Positions 42,822 to 51,517 of a stretch of 64,000 bases of DNA are shown here, in pieces. Below the pieces are notes generated by a model. It was not told the DNA's origin. It saw only the letters and a program-made list of their open reading frames with translations, and did no database searches. The stretch lies in contig JACYLU010000036.1 in the NCBI GenBank assembly GCA_015272325.1, positions 345,577 to 409,576 of the forward strand. The letters are read 5' to 3'. The first letter of the stretch is position 1; each line of letters opens with the position of its first letter. A program made the position numbers and the translations under genes. The stretch is from Synechococcales cyanobacterium C42_A2020_086. GTDB taxonomy: Bacteria > Cyanobacteriota > Cyanobacteriia > Elainellales > Elainellaceae.

Positions 42822-45365
42822 TTACGAAATCAAAAAATTCTTAGCCGTCAAGCTGGTGGACTTGACGTTTTCCAAGGTTAGAAGGGGTGGCGTTTCTTCA
42901 GGGTTGAGTTCGTCTGAATACTTGATGCTGACAAGGGTTTTGCTACCAAGCTGAGTTAGTTCGACTATATCAGTCCATGGGCGACGAGTCGTGCCTTCAG
43001 TGTCAAATAGATTTCGCAAATCAATGACATCTCGTTTGACATTGAAGTCTTGAATAGTATCTCCTGCATCTGCAAAAGAATCATACCGGAATTGATCTCT
43101 ACCTTGTCCTCCACTGAGTACATCTTTTCCCACCCCCCCAATCAACACGTCACGTCCTTTGCCGCCAAGGAGGGTATCATCTCCTGCCATGCCCTGCAGC
43201 GTATCGTGACCGGATCCACCTTCTAGGGTGTCATTGGCTGCCGTTCCAACTAAGGTTCGATGCGATTGAGAATTAGGCATCATCTGCGTGTCTACGGATG
43301 CTGCAACCTGTCTAGCGACCCCGGCAACTTGAGTTGTTGCAGTCGTTGAACGGGCTTCAAAGGCCCCAATATCGGGACGGGCATCGCGCTGTACACCGCG
43401 TTTATCAGTTGGTGGCGCCGTGCTACTCCGCCCAGCATTAATGGCAGGACTTCCTGCGAGCAGCGGATGCACTAAGCGACCATTCATATTTTGCAGCGAT
43501 CCCAATTTCGGATCAGCGATAATGCTGCTATTAGCAACTCGACGGGCATGCTTCAGCGGTCCTGGAAACTCTAGATTACCGCCACCATCAATGGGTGCAT
43601 ATCCAATTTGGTGTTGTTTGGGATCGCCTGCTGTATTGTTTGCCATGATCGAATTGGATAGTCTCGTTCTCTTCGAGGCATCCAAATTCATCCACAGCCC
43701 GCCGCTAGCTCGTCCGGCAGAGTTGTTGACAATCGTGGCATTCGTAATGTTGACGTTTGGAGTGCGGGTGTTCAGAAAAATGCCGCCGCCTGCATCTTGT
43801 GTCGCCCGATTGCCCGAGATCGTCGTGTTGATGATATTCATCGGCAGATTGCCATCGAGCCAGAGTCCGCCGCCTTGCTTCGCGGATGTATTGTTAGCAA
43901 AGGTGACATTGCGAATCGTCAGTTCGCTGTTGGCTCGCAGTCCACCACCGCGGGCCCGGCCATTGGCGTCGGGTGTGGCTGCGTTGTTGATCACCGTGCT
44001 GTTTTCCAGCAGAATTTTGTCTTTGTAGCCGTAGAGGAAGAGTGCTCCCCCTTCGCCCGCAGTGCGGTTGCCTTCAAACCAGCTTCCCCGGACGGTAATC
44101 GTGCCGCCGCGAGTTGTGCCCGGACCCACCGGATTACCGCCATCGGTAAACACTGCACCACCGCCAATATGCCCGGCCGAGGAGTTGTTCAAAAACACAC
44201 TGTTCTCGACGGTCATCGGCATCAGCAGGTTGTAAATCGCGCCGCCGTTGACACCTCGGTTATTGGTAAACCGGCAGTCCCGCACGACCAGGAATCCCTG
44301 TCCTCCGGGTCCACCGCCGCCATAGGTGGCAATTGCGCCGCCGCTTTGGGGAGACCGCAGCGAAGTGCCGTCGTTGTTCTCAAACACGCTGTTGAGAATC
44401 GTGCCTTTGCCGCCGTAACCAATGCGGATTGCGCCACCCACTCCTCCTTTGTTGTTGAGAAAGCGACAGTTCTCCACCGTGATATTGCTAAACATCCGCA
44501 CCTGGACGCCGCCGCCCTCATCGCGGGTGTTGCCGTTAGCAATGGTCAGGTTGCGCAGTGTCAGGTTCAGTCCGTTTTTTTCGACAAACATCACCCGGCT
44601 GGCGTTGTTGCCGCTGATCGTCAGGTTGGGGGCACCACTGCCATCTATGGTCAGGTTCTTCAGAATGTTGAGCTGACCACTGGTGAGGCGAATGGTTTGG
44701 TTCGCCAAGGTAGGGGCAAAGCGAATTGTCGCTCCTGCTGGAGCTGCTGCAATGGCTGCCCGCAGCGAGCCAGGACCGTTGTCTGCCGCGCTCGTCACCG
44801 TAATTGTGTTGAGGGTTCCCGCATAGCTTTGCAGAACATCTGCCCGCAGGGCCGCGGCTGCTTCGATGGCTCCAGTTGCCGCTTCTAGCGTCCAGTCACC
44901 TTGCTTGCCAGTCAGGTTAGTCGAAGCAGCGACATCGGCTCCCGTCAACTGACTGAGGCGGCTGATCAAGGATTCCTGAGATTGCCCTTGGCGGCTCAGT
45001 GTCGCCGTGTCTGCCGCCACGTTGCAGCCATATAGCAGAATATCGGCTCCCTCGCTGAGGGATTGACCCCACTGCTGCAGCTGAGCGCTGTAGGCCGCCA
45101 GCGTGGTGGCATTCAGATGGGTGGAGCCGAGCTGCACACTGCCTGCTTCCCCGTGGGAAAAAATATGCAGACTGGTCACGTCGGTTTTTCCCTGTAAGGC
45201 GGCCGTGATCTGCGCAACGCCATCTTGGGTGGGATCGAGCAGGATCACCTCAACTCCGGGTAACGCTCCGACCGCTAGAGCATCAGAGTCGGGTAACGCT
45301 GCATCAACAAATACCAGTGTCTTAGGCGAGGTTGAAGCAGCGGATTGAGATGTTTGAATGGTCAT
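42822..45365 (-). CDS. DUF4347 - beta-helix - RTX surface protein
   Basis: 847 residues. The N-terminal DUF4347 domain (~15-165) reads L-V-F-V-D-A-A-L-P-D, L-H-I-F-S-H-G-E-A-G, I-L-L-Y-G-C-N-V-A-A-D and L-T-G-A-D-V-A-A-S. A beta-helix of ~480 residues follows, opening I-T-V-T-S-A-A-D-N-G-P-G-S-L-R-A-A-I and closing A-I-N-A-G...D-I-G-A-F-E, then five RTX nonapeptides (D-T-L-E-G-G-S-G-H, D-T-L-L-G-G-K-G-R and so on) and a C-terminal secretion-type domain. DUF4347 heads many giant cyanobacterial adhesins; its His-Gly and hydrophobic-then-Cys motifs resemble clan CD proteases. The beta-helix and RTX parts are close to the 726-aa neighbour, 147 bp downstream, so the two arose by duplication. Confidence 0.88.
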   Translation of the reverse strand: MTIQTSQSAASTSPKTLVFVDAALPDSDALAVGALPGVEVILLDPTQDGVAQITAALQGKTDVTSLHIFSHGEAGSVQLGSTHLNATTLAAYSAQLQQWGQSLSEGADILLYGCNVAADTATLSRQGQSQESLISRLSQLTGADVAASTNLTGKQGDWTLEAATGAIEAAAALRADVLQSYAGTLNTITVTSAADNGPGSLRAAIAAAPAGATIRFAPTLANQTIRLTSGQLNILKNLTIDGSGAPNLTISGNNASRVMFVEKNGLNLTLRNLTIANGNTRDEGGGVQVRMFSNITVENCRFLNNKGGVGGAIRIGYGGKGTILNSVFENNDGTSLRSPQSGGAIATYGGGGPGGQGFLVVRDCRFTNNRGVNGGAIYNLLMPMTVENSVFLNNSSAGHIGGGAVFTDGGNPVGPGTTRGGTITVRGSWFEGNRTAGEGGALFLYGYKDKILLENSTVINNAATPDANGRARGGGLRANSELTIRNVTFANNTSAKQGGGLWLDGNLPMNIINTTISGNRATQDAGGGIFLNTRTPNVNITNATIVNNSAGRASGGLWMNLDASKRTRLSNSIMANNTAGDPKQHQIGYAPIDGGGNLEFPGPLKHARRVANSSIIADPKLGSLQNMNGRLVHPLLAGSPAINAGRSSTAPPTDKRGVQRDARPDIGAFEARSTTATTQVAGVARQVAASVDTQMMPNSQSHRTLVGTAANDTLEGGSGHDTLQGMAGDDTLLGGKGRDVLIGGVGKDVLSGGQGRDQFRYDSFADAGDTIQDFNVKRDVIDLRNLFDTEGTTRRPWTDIVELTQLGSKTLVSIKYSDELNPEETPPLLTLENVKSTSLTAKNFLIS

Positions 45366-46061
45366 GAAATTTCCTGTGGCTTTGTCCTTGGTCTACAGCA
45401 AGAGCCGAACGGTAAAGGGTCCGTTGGCAAAACCGCTTGCAAACACAGGTGAATCGTTCCGCGAAGGACCGATGCTCACCATGCACAAACGACTTGGGGG
45501 TAAAAGTCACAGCAGCTCAGAATTCAAACTGCTTGTAGACTGAACCACGGCTCAGTTGAGGAACCGTCAGATTCTCGATCGGGTACTGAACAGCACCGGG
45601 TTCAACAGGGACAGCCGATGAGCTGATGTCCTATCGCCAGAGGTGGATAGGACTCGAGGATTGAGCCGCTCTCTTCAGGCTCTTCCATACCAGTTCTTCA
45701 TAAATTGGCTGAGCGACCCGGAGAAACGGTTGTGATATTTTGCGGGTATAGCCTGTGATTTCGGTCACTTTCAAGGAGACGATTTCCTGGGTGATGCGAC
45801 CCTGCTATTGAAACGGGGTAGCCAAATCCTATTCATCCTGTTGATAAATCGCTAATTTGCAAATTCTGTCGGTATCACGGCTCGCGTATCGTGCCCGTTG
45901 AGAATCGATATAAATGCTTCTTTTTGCCTAGGAATTAAAACGTGGCGCCAAAGGAAATGTTGAAGAAGACCCTAAAGGAAACACTTGAGAAATGGTTGGT
46001 AACTAAGAGAATCCATTAGAAGAATTAGTAAGGAGAATTAGGCAGAGAATGTTGCCCGTAG
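45366..46061. other. Gene-free region of about 700 bp
   Basis: No convincing gene. It holds the divergent-side promoter of the DUF4347/RTX gene. A minus-strand frame at 45631-45768 gives a protein-like C-terminus (…PIYEELVWKSLKRA…) without an upstream body and could be the tail of a decayed gene. No repeats or terminators are clear. Confidence 0.4.
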
Positions 46062-46724
46062 CTACTCCCAAGATAGGCGGCTAGCCGTAGACTGGGGCTG
46101 CACCACCGTTGGCGGCTGGGCGGTCAGTTCCAATCCTTCACAGAAAAACCCAAGCCAGACTGGTCCTAGCTCTACTTCAGCAAAGGCGCTCTCCGCTGGA
46201 ATCTCTAACTCTATGCCCGCCAAACGAGGGGTACAGCTGCCTTGTCCTTTAAACCGCAGCAGAGTGGGATTGCGAAAGCTAAAGACTGGAACCGTGATTG
46301 CTTGTCGCCATCCCCAGATTTGCCAGGGGCAGCGCAAGTGGCACAGTGTTTCTGTTCCTTGGCGGACAGTCACGCTTGGCACCGAACCAGTACTCCAGTC
46401 AAACTGGGCATATTCCTTGGGCAACCCCCAGACCTCTCGCCCACCCGCCACTGAACTCGGATGGTCAACATAGATGTGGGAAATCCAGCAGCCCACCTGG
46501 CCACCGTACTGAACCAAGCCACTGATCACAATCAGTTCGTTGTAGCTCAAGGTGGATCCCGTGCCATAGGAAGCGACATAGACACCCCCTAGGGTTTTGC
46601 CGGGAAACAGGGGCACAATATCGAGCTGCGATGGAATCTGCGGTCGAATGCGTTCACTATCGACAAGATGCAGTGTCTGATAGGCAAACCCTTGCAGGTG
46701 CCAAGGTGCTGGAGGATAAGTCAT
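46062..46724 (-). CDS. Acetoacetate-decarboxylase-like protein
   Basis: 220 residues of the ADC fold: P-P-A-P-W-H-L-Q-G-F-A-Y-Q, G-G-V-Y-V-A-S-Y-G-T-G-S-T-L-S-Y-N-E-L, I-Y-V-D-H-P-S-S-V-A-G-G-R-E-V-W-G-L-P-K-E-Y-A. The Glu-rich loop and the G-L-P-K lysine match the conserved ADC core, but such cyanobacterial members have not been shown to decarboxylate acetoacetate. AAGGAAAGGAA precedes ATG 46724. It is divergent from the endonuclease III gene across a spacer with several tandem duplications. No pathway partner nearby. Confidence 0.8.
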   Translation of the reverse strand: MTYPPAPWHLQGFAYQTLHLVDSERIRPQIPSQLDIVPLFPGKTLGGVYVASYGTGSTLSYNELIVISGLVQYGGQVGCWISHIYVDHPSSVAGGREVWGLPKEYAQFDWSTGSVPSVTVRQGTETLCHLRCPWQIWGWRQAITVPVFSFRNPTLLRFKGQGSCTPRLAGIELEIPAESAFAEVELGPVWLGFFCEGLELTAQPPTVVQPQSTASRLSWE

Positions 46725-46752
46725 TTCCTTTCCTTTACCGTTGTGGGTTGTG

Positions 46753-46913
46753 GTCGAGTGAGTGGAGGTCGAGTGAATGGAGTCGGAGTGGAGTCGGAGT
46801 TAAGCCGCCTAACGGTCGAGGTTGCGCTAAGGTATGAACGTAAACGCCCGAACCGAGAATCGTGCCTGTATTTGCCCGTATTGTTGTATGAAGTTGTATA
46901 AACTTGTATAAAC
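46753..46913. repeat. Cluster of short tandem duplications in the ADC-like/nth spacer
   Basis: GGTCGAGTGA occurs twice with period 15 (from about 46753 and 46768). GGAGTCGGAGT follows twice with period 11 (about 46780-46801). TTGTATAAAC lies at 46894-46903 and 46904-46913 (perfect 10-bp tandem). The spacer is the divergent promoter region of two genes. Confidence 0.85.
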
Positions 46914-46986
46914 ATTTCTTGAACAAATGCGGTCATCCCCAGGGCGGAAACCGGATCAACCGCTCAACTCCTCCTTGCATTGCCTA

Positions 46987-47718
46987 ATGAAGCCCCATTC
47001 ACCTCCCACCCCGGATTTGGAGCTGCAAGCCCGAGTGATCCAGATTCACAATTGCCTTTGTGCGGTTTATGGCTGCCCGATTGCCTACTTTAGCGATCTC
47101 GATCCTTTAAGCGAATTAGTAGCTGCTTTGTTATCGCACCGTACGAAGAACGCCGACTCCCATCATGCCTTTCAGCGGCTCGTGCAGCAGTTCCCTACCT
47201 GGGATGCTGTATGCAATGCACCGACTACCGAGGTCGAACAAGCCATTGCTGCCTGCACTTGGGCGGAGCAAAAAGCACCCCGGATTCAGCAGGTGTTGCG
47301 CTTGGTCTATGCCCAACGGGGCGAGTGGTCGCTGGATTTTTTGGCAGACTTGCCGGTACCGGACGCGAGAGCTTGGTTGGAGACCTTGCCTGGTGTGGGG
47401 CCTAAAACGAGTGCAGCGGTGCTGTCTTTTAGTCGGCTGCGGCTTCGGGCCCTCGCTGTGGATAGTCACCACCATCGGGTGGCGGTTCGCTTAGGCTTAA
47501 TTCCTGCAACTGTAGCGGTGGGGCCAGCTCATGCGCTGCTGGAGGCTCAGTTGCCTACCGACTGGACGGCTCAGCAGGTCTACGATCACCATGAGGTATT
47601 CATGCTTCACGGACAGAAATGCTGCTTCTACCGCAACCCGGCATGTGCTCGCTGTCCGCTGTTGACTCTCTGCCCCTCAGGACAAGAGCGGCTGCAGCAG
47701 GCTAACCCGTTGCCTTGA
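46987..47718 (+). CDS. nth: Endonuclease III-like HhH-GPD DNA glycosylase with [4Fe-4S] cluster
   Basis: 243 residues from ATG 46987 (ATG 46927 would add 20 unlikely residues). The helix-hairpin-helix L-P-G-V-G-P-K-T-S-A-A-V carries the catalytic Lys. A-V-D-S-H-H-H-R-V carries the catalytic Asp. The C-terminal cluster motif is C-x6-C-x2-C-x5-C (C-F-Y-R-N-P-A-C-A-R-C-P-L-L-T-L-C). Family members remove oxidised pyrimidines and nick abasic sites. The sequence is divergent from E. coli Nth in the N-terminal helices (L-S-H-R-T-K-N-A-D), so it may be a second, specialised paralogue. Divergent from the ADC-like gene; followed 110 bp on by crtD. Confidence 0.85.
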   Translation: MKPHSPPTPDLELQARVIQIHNCLCAVYGCPIAYFSDLDPLSELVAALLSHRTKNADSHHAFQRLVQQFPTWDAVCNAPTTEVEQAIAACTWAEQKAPRIQQVLRLVYAQRGEWSLDFLADLPVPDARAWLETLPGVGPKTSAAVLSFSRLRLRALAVDSHHHRVAVRLGLIPATVAVGPAHALLEAQLPTDWTAQQVYDHHEVFMLHGQKCCFYRNPACARCPLLTLCPSGQERLQQANPLP

Positions 47719-47828
47719 TTCCGTGAGCGCCACATCTCTCCCGATCGTCTCCAAATCTCTGGAGAAATCCTTTAGGATGGCTATAGAAGAATAATTAAGA
47801 AATGTAAAGCTAGAATCTGGAAAGCACC

Positions 47829-49346
47829 ATGCCCAAACTGCGCACCCCCAAGGCATCCTCTCAGCGAGTCGTTGTGATTGGGGCAGGTATTGGCGGCTTG
47901 ACGGCGGCTGCCCTGCTGGCCCACCGTGGCTATGCGGTTACGGTGTTTGATCAGGCCCTGGTGCCGGGTGGCTGCGCCTCTACCTTCAAACGCAAGGGCT
48001 TTACCTTCGATGTCGGTGCAACTCAGGTGGCCGGACTGGAACCGGGCGGCATCCATCACCGCATTTTTGCAGAACTGAATGTTGACCCGCCTGCTGCTAC
48101 TCCCTGCGACCCTGCGTGTGCCGTTTATCTGCCCGACGAGACAACGCCGATCCAGGTTTGGCGCGATCCCCAACGCTGGCGAGCCGAGCGGCAGCAGCAG
48201 TTTCCTGGCAGCGAGCCTTTCTGGCAGCTCATGGGCGATCTGTTCCGCTATAGCTGGGCCTTTCAGTCGCGAGATCCGGTGCTGCCGCCGCGCAATCTCT
48301 GGGATTTGAGGCAACTTGTGCAGGCGGTACGTCCCGATACCCTGCTGACTCTGCCCCACACCTTTTCCACCGTTGGGCAGGTGCTGCGTCAGTTGGGGCT
48401 AGGAGCAGATCGCCGCCTCAAAACGTTTCTGGATATGCAGCTCAAGCTCTATTCCCAAGTCGATGCTGACGAAACCGCTCTACTCTATGCCGCAACTGCC
48501 CTGGGCGTCTCCCAAGAACCCCGCGGGCTATTTCACCTGCACGGCAGCATGCAGTCCTTGAGCGATACCCTAGTCACCGCCCTGCAGCGAGACGGGGGGC
48601 AACTTTGGATGCGCCACAGCGTCCGCCGCATTCACACTAGCGGCAACCGGGTCACAGGGGTCAATGTTTGCAGTCTGAAAACTGGCGCAGAGTGGGTCGA
48701 ACCGGCTGATCAGATCGTGGCTAACGTCACCGTGCAGAACCTGATGCAGCTTTTGGGCGAGCAGGCCCCTTCAGGGTATCAACGTCGGGTCGAAAAGCTG
48801 CCGCCCTCCTCTGGAGCCTTTGTGGTCTATCTCGGCGTTAAGCAATCGGCTCTCCCGCCCAACTGCCCGCCGCATCTCCAGTTTCTCTACGACTACGACG
48901 GACCAATCGCCGAAAATAACTCCCTGTTTGTGTCGGTGAGTCAACCCGGCGACGGTCGCGCTCCCGCAGGCTGTGCCACGATCATTGCCTCGTCGTTTAC
49001 CGATGTTAGCCTCTGGCACAACGACTCCACCTACGCCGACCTGAAGCAGCAGTACACGAATGAAGCCATTGCGCGCCTCGCCCAACACTTTGAGCTAACG
49101 CCTGAGACCATCGTTCATGTAGAAGCTGCCACCCCTCGCACCTTTGCTCGTTATACCGCCCGCGATCGGGGTGCTGTAGGTGGAATTGGACAGCGCCTTG
49201 CAACCTTTGGTCCCTTCGGGTTTGCCAACCGTACACCCATAGCAGGACTGTGGCTCGTTGGCGATTCTACCCACCCCGGCGAAGGTACGGCTGGCGTCAG
49301 CTATTCAGCGTTAACGGCGGTTCGCCAGCTAGAAGCCAGCCTGTAA
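47829..49346 (+). CDS. crtD: Carotenoid C-3',4' desaturase-like flavoprotein (CrtD type)
   Basis: 505 residues. The N-terminal FAD motif VVVIGAGIGGLTAAALLAHR and P-G-G-C-A-S-T-F-K-R-K-G-F-T-F-D-V-G-A-T mark the phytoene-desaturase/CrtISO superfamily. G-L-E-P-G-G-I-H-H-R-I-F-A-E-L and C-D-P-A-C-A-V-Y-L-P are features I associate with the cyanobacterial CrtD group, which desaturates myxol precursors for myxoxanthophyll glycosides. The C-terminus has the second FAD-binding stretch L-W-L-V-G-D-S-T-H-P-G-E-G-T-A-G-V. It acts at the membrane, with quinone or oxygen as likely acceptor. A carotenoid isomerase (CrtISO) is the main alternative, less likely on these motifs. Monocistronic. Confidence 0.85.
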   Translation: MPKLRTPKASSQRVVVIGAGIGGLTAAALLAHRGYAVTVFDQALVPGGCASTFKRKGFTFDVGATQVAGLEPGGIHHRIFAELNVDPPAATPCDPACAVYLPDETTPIQVWRDPQRWRAERQQQFPGSEPFWQLMGDLFRYSWAFQSRDPVLPPRNLWDLRQLVQAVRPDTLLTLPHTFSTVGQVLRQLGLGADRRLKTFLDMQLKLYSQVDADETALLYAATALGVSQEPRGLFHLHGSMQSLSDTLVTALQRDGGQLWMRHSVRRIHTSGNRVTGVNVCSLKTGAEWVEPADQIVANVTVQNLMQLLGEQAPSGYQRRVEKLPPSSGAFVVYLGVKQSALPPNCPPHLQFLYDYDGPIAENNSLFVSVSQPGDGRAPAGCATIIASSFTDVSLWHNDSTYADLKQQYTNEAIARLAQHFELTPETIVHVEAATPRTFARYTARDRGAVGGIGQRLATFGPFGFANRTPIAGLWLVGDSTHPGEGTAGVSYSALTAVRQLEASL

Positions 49347-49549
49347 TAGCGAATGCCCTCCTTGGCCGGCGCTGCCCAAACCTGCGTTGGCTCTCAGGCA
49401 GCAAGCCGCACCAGCACCCTGGAATGAATACCGCCTAGGCAGATGGACGACAGCCGACGAAGGGTGAGATCCCATAACCTATTAGCATAGGAAGCCTGGA
49501 CGGCAATCTGGTCAAATGCATTCAAGGATTTCAGGGAAGTGAGGTGACT

Positions 49550-50053
49550 ATGGCAGGAATTGAGCTGTATATGATTCGTCATGGGCTAGCCGGTGAGCCG
49601 GGCAGCTACCCAAACGATGACGAGCGCCCTTTGACCGAAGAAGGCATCCGCAAAACCAAGCGCATTGCCAAGCGCCTTTATGACCTGGATTTGCGGTTTG
49701 ATCTAATTCTCACCAGTCCGCTGGCGCGGGCCCGCCAAACGGCAGACATTCTGCAAAGCGCGAAATTGGCACTGCGGCTAGAAGAATCGAAATATTTAGC
49801 ACCCGGCGGCGATCTCAATGCCTGGCTGAGCTGGCTGCAACTCTGGCGGCAGTCGGGGGGCGACTGTCTAGCGATGGTTGGGCATGAGCCTGACCTCAGC
49901 GAGTGGGCCGAGCAGCTTGTGTGGGGTGGCATTCGACATCGGCTCGTCTTAAAGAAGGCAGGCATCATTGGCTTAACGCTGCCCGACGAGGGATCTGCAA
50001 TTGGGCAGAGCCAGCTTTTTTGGTTGACACCACCGCGATTTTTGCTGGACTAG
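49550..50053 (+). CDS. sixA: Phosphohistidine phosphatase SixA-like protein
   Basis: 167 residues from ATG 49550, which has GAGG six bases upstream (GTG 49544 is an alternative). The histidine-phosphatase fold shows Y-M-I-R-H-G-L-A (catalytic His), D-E-R-P-L-T-E-E-G, T-S-P-L-A-R-A-R-Q-T-A and V-G-H-E-P-D-L-S (second His). E. coli SixA removes phosphate from phosphohistidine in Hpt domains or phosphotransferase proteins. With several hybrid kinases in this genome a role in phosphorelay damping is possible. It converges on the amidohydrolase gene (58-bp gap). Confidence 0.9.
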   Translation: MAGIELYMIRHGLAGEPGSYPNDDERPLTEEGIRKTKRIAKRLYDLDLRFDLILTSPLARARQTADILQSAKLALRLEESKYLAPGGDLNAWLSWLQLWRQSGGDCLAMVGHEPDLSEWAEQLVWGGIRHRLVLKKAGIIGLTLPDEGSAIGQSQLFWLTPPRFLLD

Positions 50054-50067
50054 GGGTGATTAGGACG

Positions 50068-50095
50068 ATTGCTAGATTGCTAGATCTTGCTAGAC
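50068..50095. repeat. 8-bp tandem duplication with extended near copies
   Basis: GATTGCTA at 50068-50075 and 50076-50083, followed by GATCTTGCTAGA, in the short spacer between the convergent sixA and amidohydrolase genes. Confidence 0.7.
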
Positions 50096-50111
50096 TGCCC
50101 GGGAGGACGGC

Positions 50112-51494
50112 TTATTCTACTGCAACCAGATCGTCGAGTTCGGCGTAGTCGGGTAGGGTGGTGTCGATGGGGATGCCGCGACGCAGCACAATCCGGTCCG
50201 ACTGGGGACGGGCCAGCAGTTCACTAAAGTAGCGAGCGTGGAACACGATCAGGTCGGCGGGTAGCCCGATGCCAATGCGGCCGCAGGTGGGCAGCCCCAT
50301 CAGGTCGGCGGGAATCGTCGTGACGCTGCGGCACCAATCGCTGTGGGGTGCATCGAGCTGGGCAATCCGCACGGCTTGGGTAAACACTTCTAGCCCATCG
50401 TGGTTGCCGTAGGCATAGAATGGGTCGCGGCAGTTGTCGCTGGCGAAGGCAACGGGAATACCGGCATGCTTCAGCTCATGCACCAGGGTAATGCCCCGCC
50501 AACGAGGAGTTTGGGTAGGAAAAGGATCGAGATGAGCGAGCGCATCCCCCGCCGATTGGCTAAAGTACCGGGACGCTTGCTGGTTGCGATCCTGCAAATA
50601 TAAATTGCACATCGGCAAGCTAACGATGCCAATGCCTGCCTGCCGCACCCACTCAAGGGTTTTTTGCACTTCAGCAAGCGGCTGCACCGCCAAGCTACAG
50701 CAGTGCCCGCAGACAATTTGCCCCGAGAATCCGTGGCGCAAGGCCGCCGCTGCCACCCGTTGCAGGGTGATGTCTGTGGGATTGCCGCTTTCGTCGGTGT
50801 GGAAGTCGAGGTTCAGGCCGCGCTCTTGAGCCAGGGTAAACACACGGTCAAGCTGAGCGTCGAGATCGGGGTTCATCTCGGGCAACCCGCCTAAGACACC
50901 GCCCACACTAGCCATGCGATCTGCCAGTTCCTCACCCTGCGAAGTCATGAAGTATTCAAGCGGCACCAGCGAGGCGGCTTGCAGCACTAACCGATCCGCC
51001 CAAACGGCTTGTAAGGTCTTGAACACCTCCAGGCTAATGGCTGCCTGCTGACCCATAGCATCAATGTGGGTGCGCAGGGCGTGGGTGCCGTGGGCATAGC
51101 TGCACTTTAGCCCAAACTCCATGCGACGATAGACATCCTCAGCTTGCCAGGATTGCTCGCGGTCAGTCTGGACGGCGGTAAGCGCCGACTCAAAGGAGCC
51201 ATCGGGATTAGCGGTGCGCGGCCAGATATGCCCCTTGTCGAGGTGGGTGTGCAAATCGACAAAGCCGCTCCAAACCAGCCGGCGCTGCAAATTGACACTG
51301 GGCAGATTGCTGGGGTCAGCGGTGCCAGTCGGGACAATTTGGCGAATTTGCCCCTGAGCAATTTCAATATCGACGGCAACTAGGATGGAATCGATTAGCG
51401 GTGCTGCAATCTCGGCAACTAGCAGCGGCAGCGGCACATGGGCCTGAATCAGCCAGTAGCGATCAGCCTGGGGAATCGGAGGGATAGGACTCAT
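50112..51494 (-). CDS. Cytosine-deaminase-like amidohydrolase
   Basis: 460 residues of the amidohydrolase superfamily. Metal and catalytic motifs: F-V-D-L-H-T-H-L-D-K-G-H (H-x-H), L-D-F-H-T-D-E-S-G (His plus Glu), C-G-H-C-C-S-L (His) and A-F-A-S-D-N-C-R-D-P-F (Asp), the pattern of CodA/triazine-type deaminases. The substrate may be cytosine, a creatinine-like or another N-heterocyclic compound. A C-terminal barrel segment (P-A-D-L-I-V-F-H-A-R) is present. It lies 23 bp after an ABC permease gene, and together they suggest uptake and deamination of a heterocycle as a nitrogen source. Exact substrate not assigned. Confidence 0.87.
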   Translation of the reverse strand: MSPIPPIPQADRYWLIQAHVPLPLLVAEIAAPLIDSILVAVDIEIAQGQIRQIVPTGTADPSNLPSVNLQRRLVWSGFVDLHTHLDKGHIWPRTANPDGSFESALTAVQTDREQSWQAEDVYRRMEFGLKCSYAHGTHALRTHIDAMGQQAAISLEVFKTLQAVWADRLVLQAASLVPLEYFMTSQGEELADRMASVGGVLGGLPEMNPDLDAQLDRVFTLAQERGLNLDFHTDESGNPTDITLQRVAAAALRHGFSGQIVCGHCCSLAVQPLAEVQKTLEWVRQAGIGIVSLPMCNLYLQDRNQQASRYFSQSAGDALAHLDPFPTQTPRWRGITLVHELKHAGIPVAFASDNCRDPFYAYGNHDGLEVFTQAVRIAQLDAPHSDWCRSVTTIPADLMGLPTCGRIGIGLPADLIVFHARYFSELLARPQSDRIVLRRGIPIDTTLPDYAELDDLVAVE

Positions 51495-51517
51495 AGAGGG
51501 TCGATAATGTGCCTCGC

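Noticed and set aside
45631..45768. 46-codon minus-strand frame with protein-like end
   Set aside because: Preceded by an in-frame stop, no ribosome site, no homologue recognised; could be a gene tail but unsupported.
47752..47775. Hairpin TCTCCA/TGGAGA after the endonuclease III gene as a terminator
   Set aside because: Short stem and no clear T-run; it could equally be chance.
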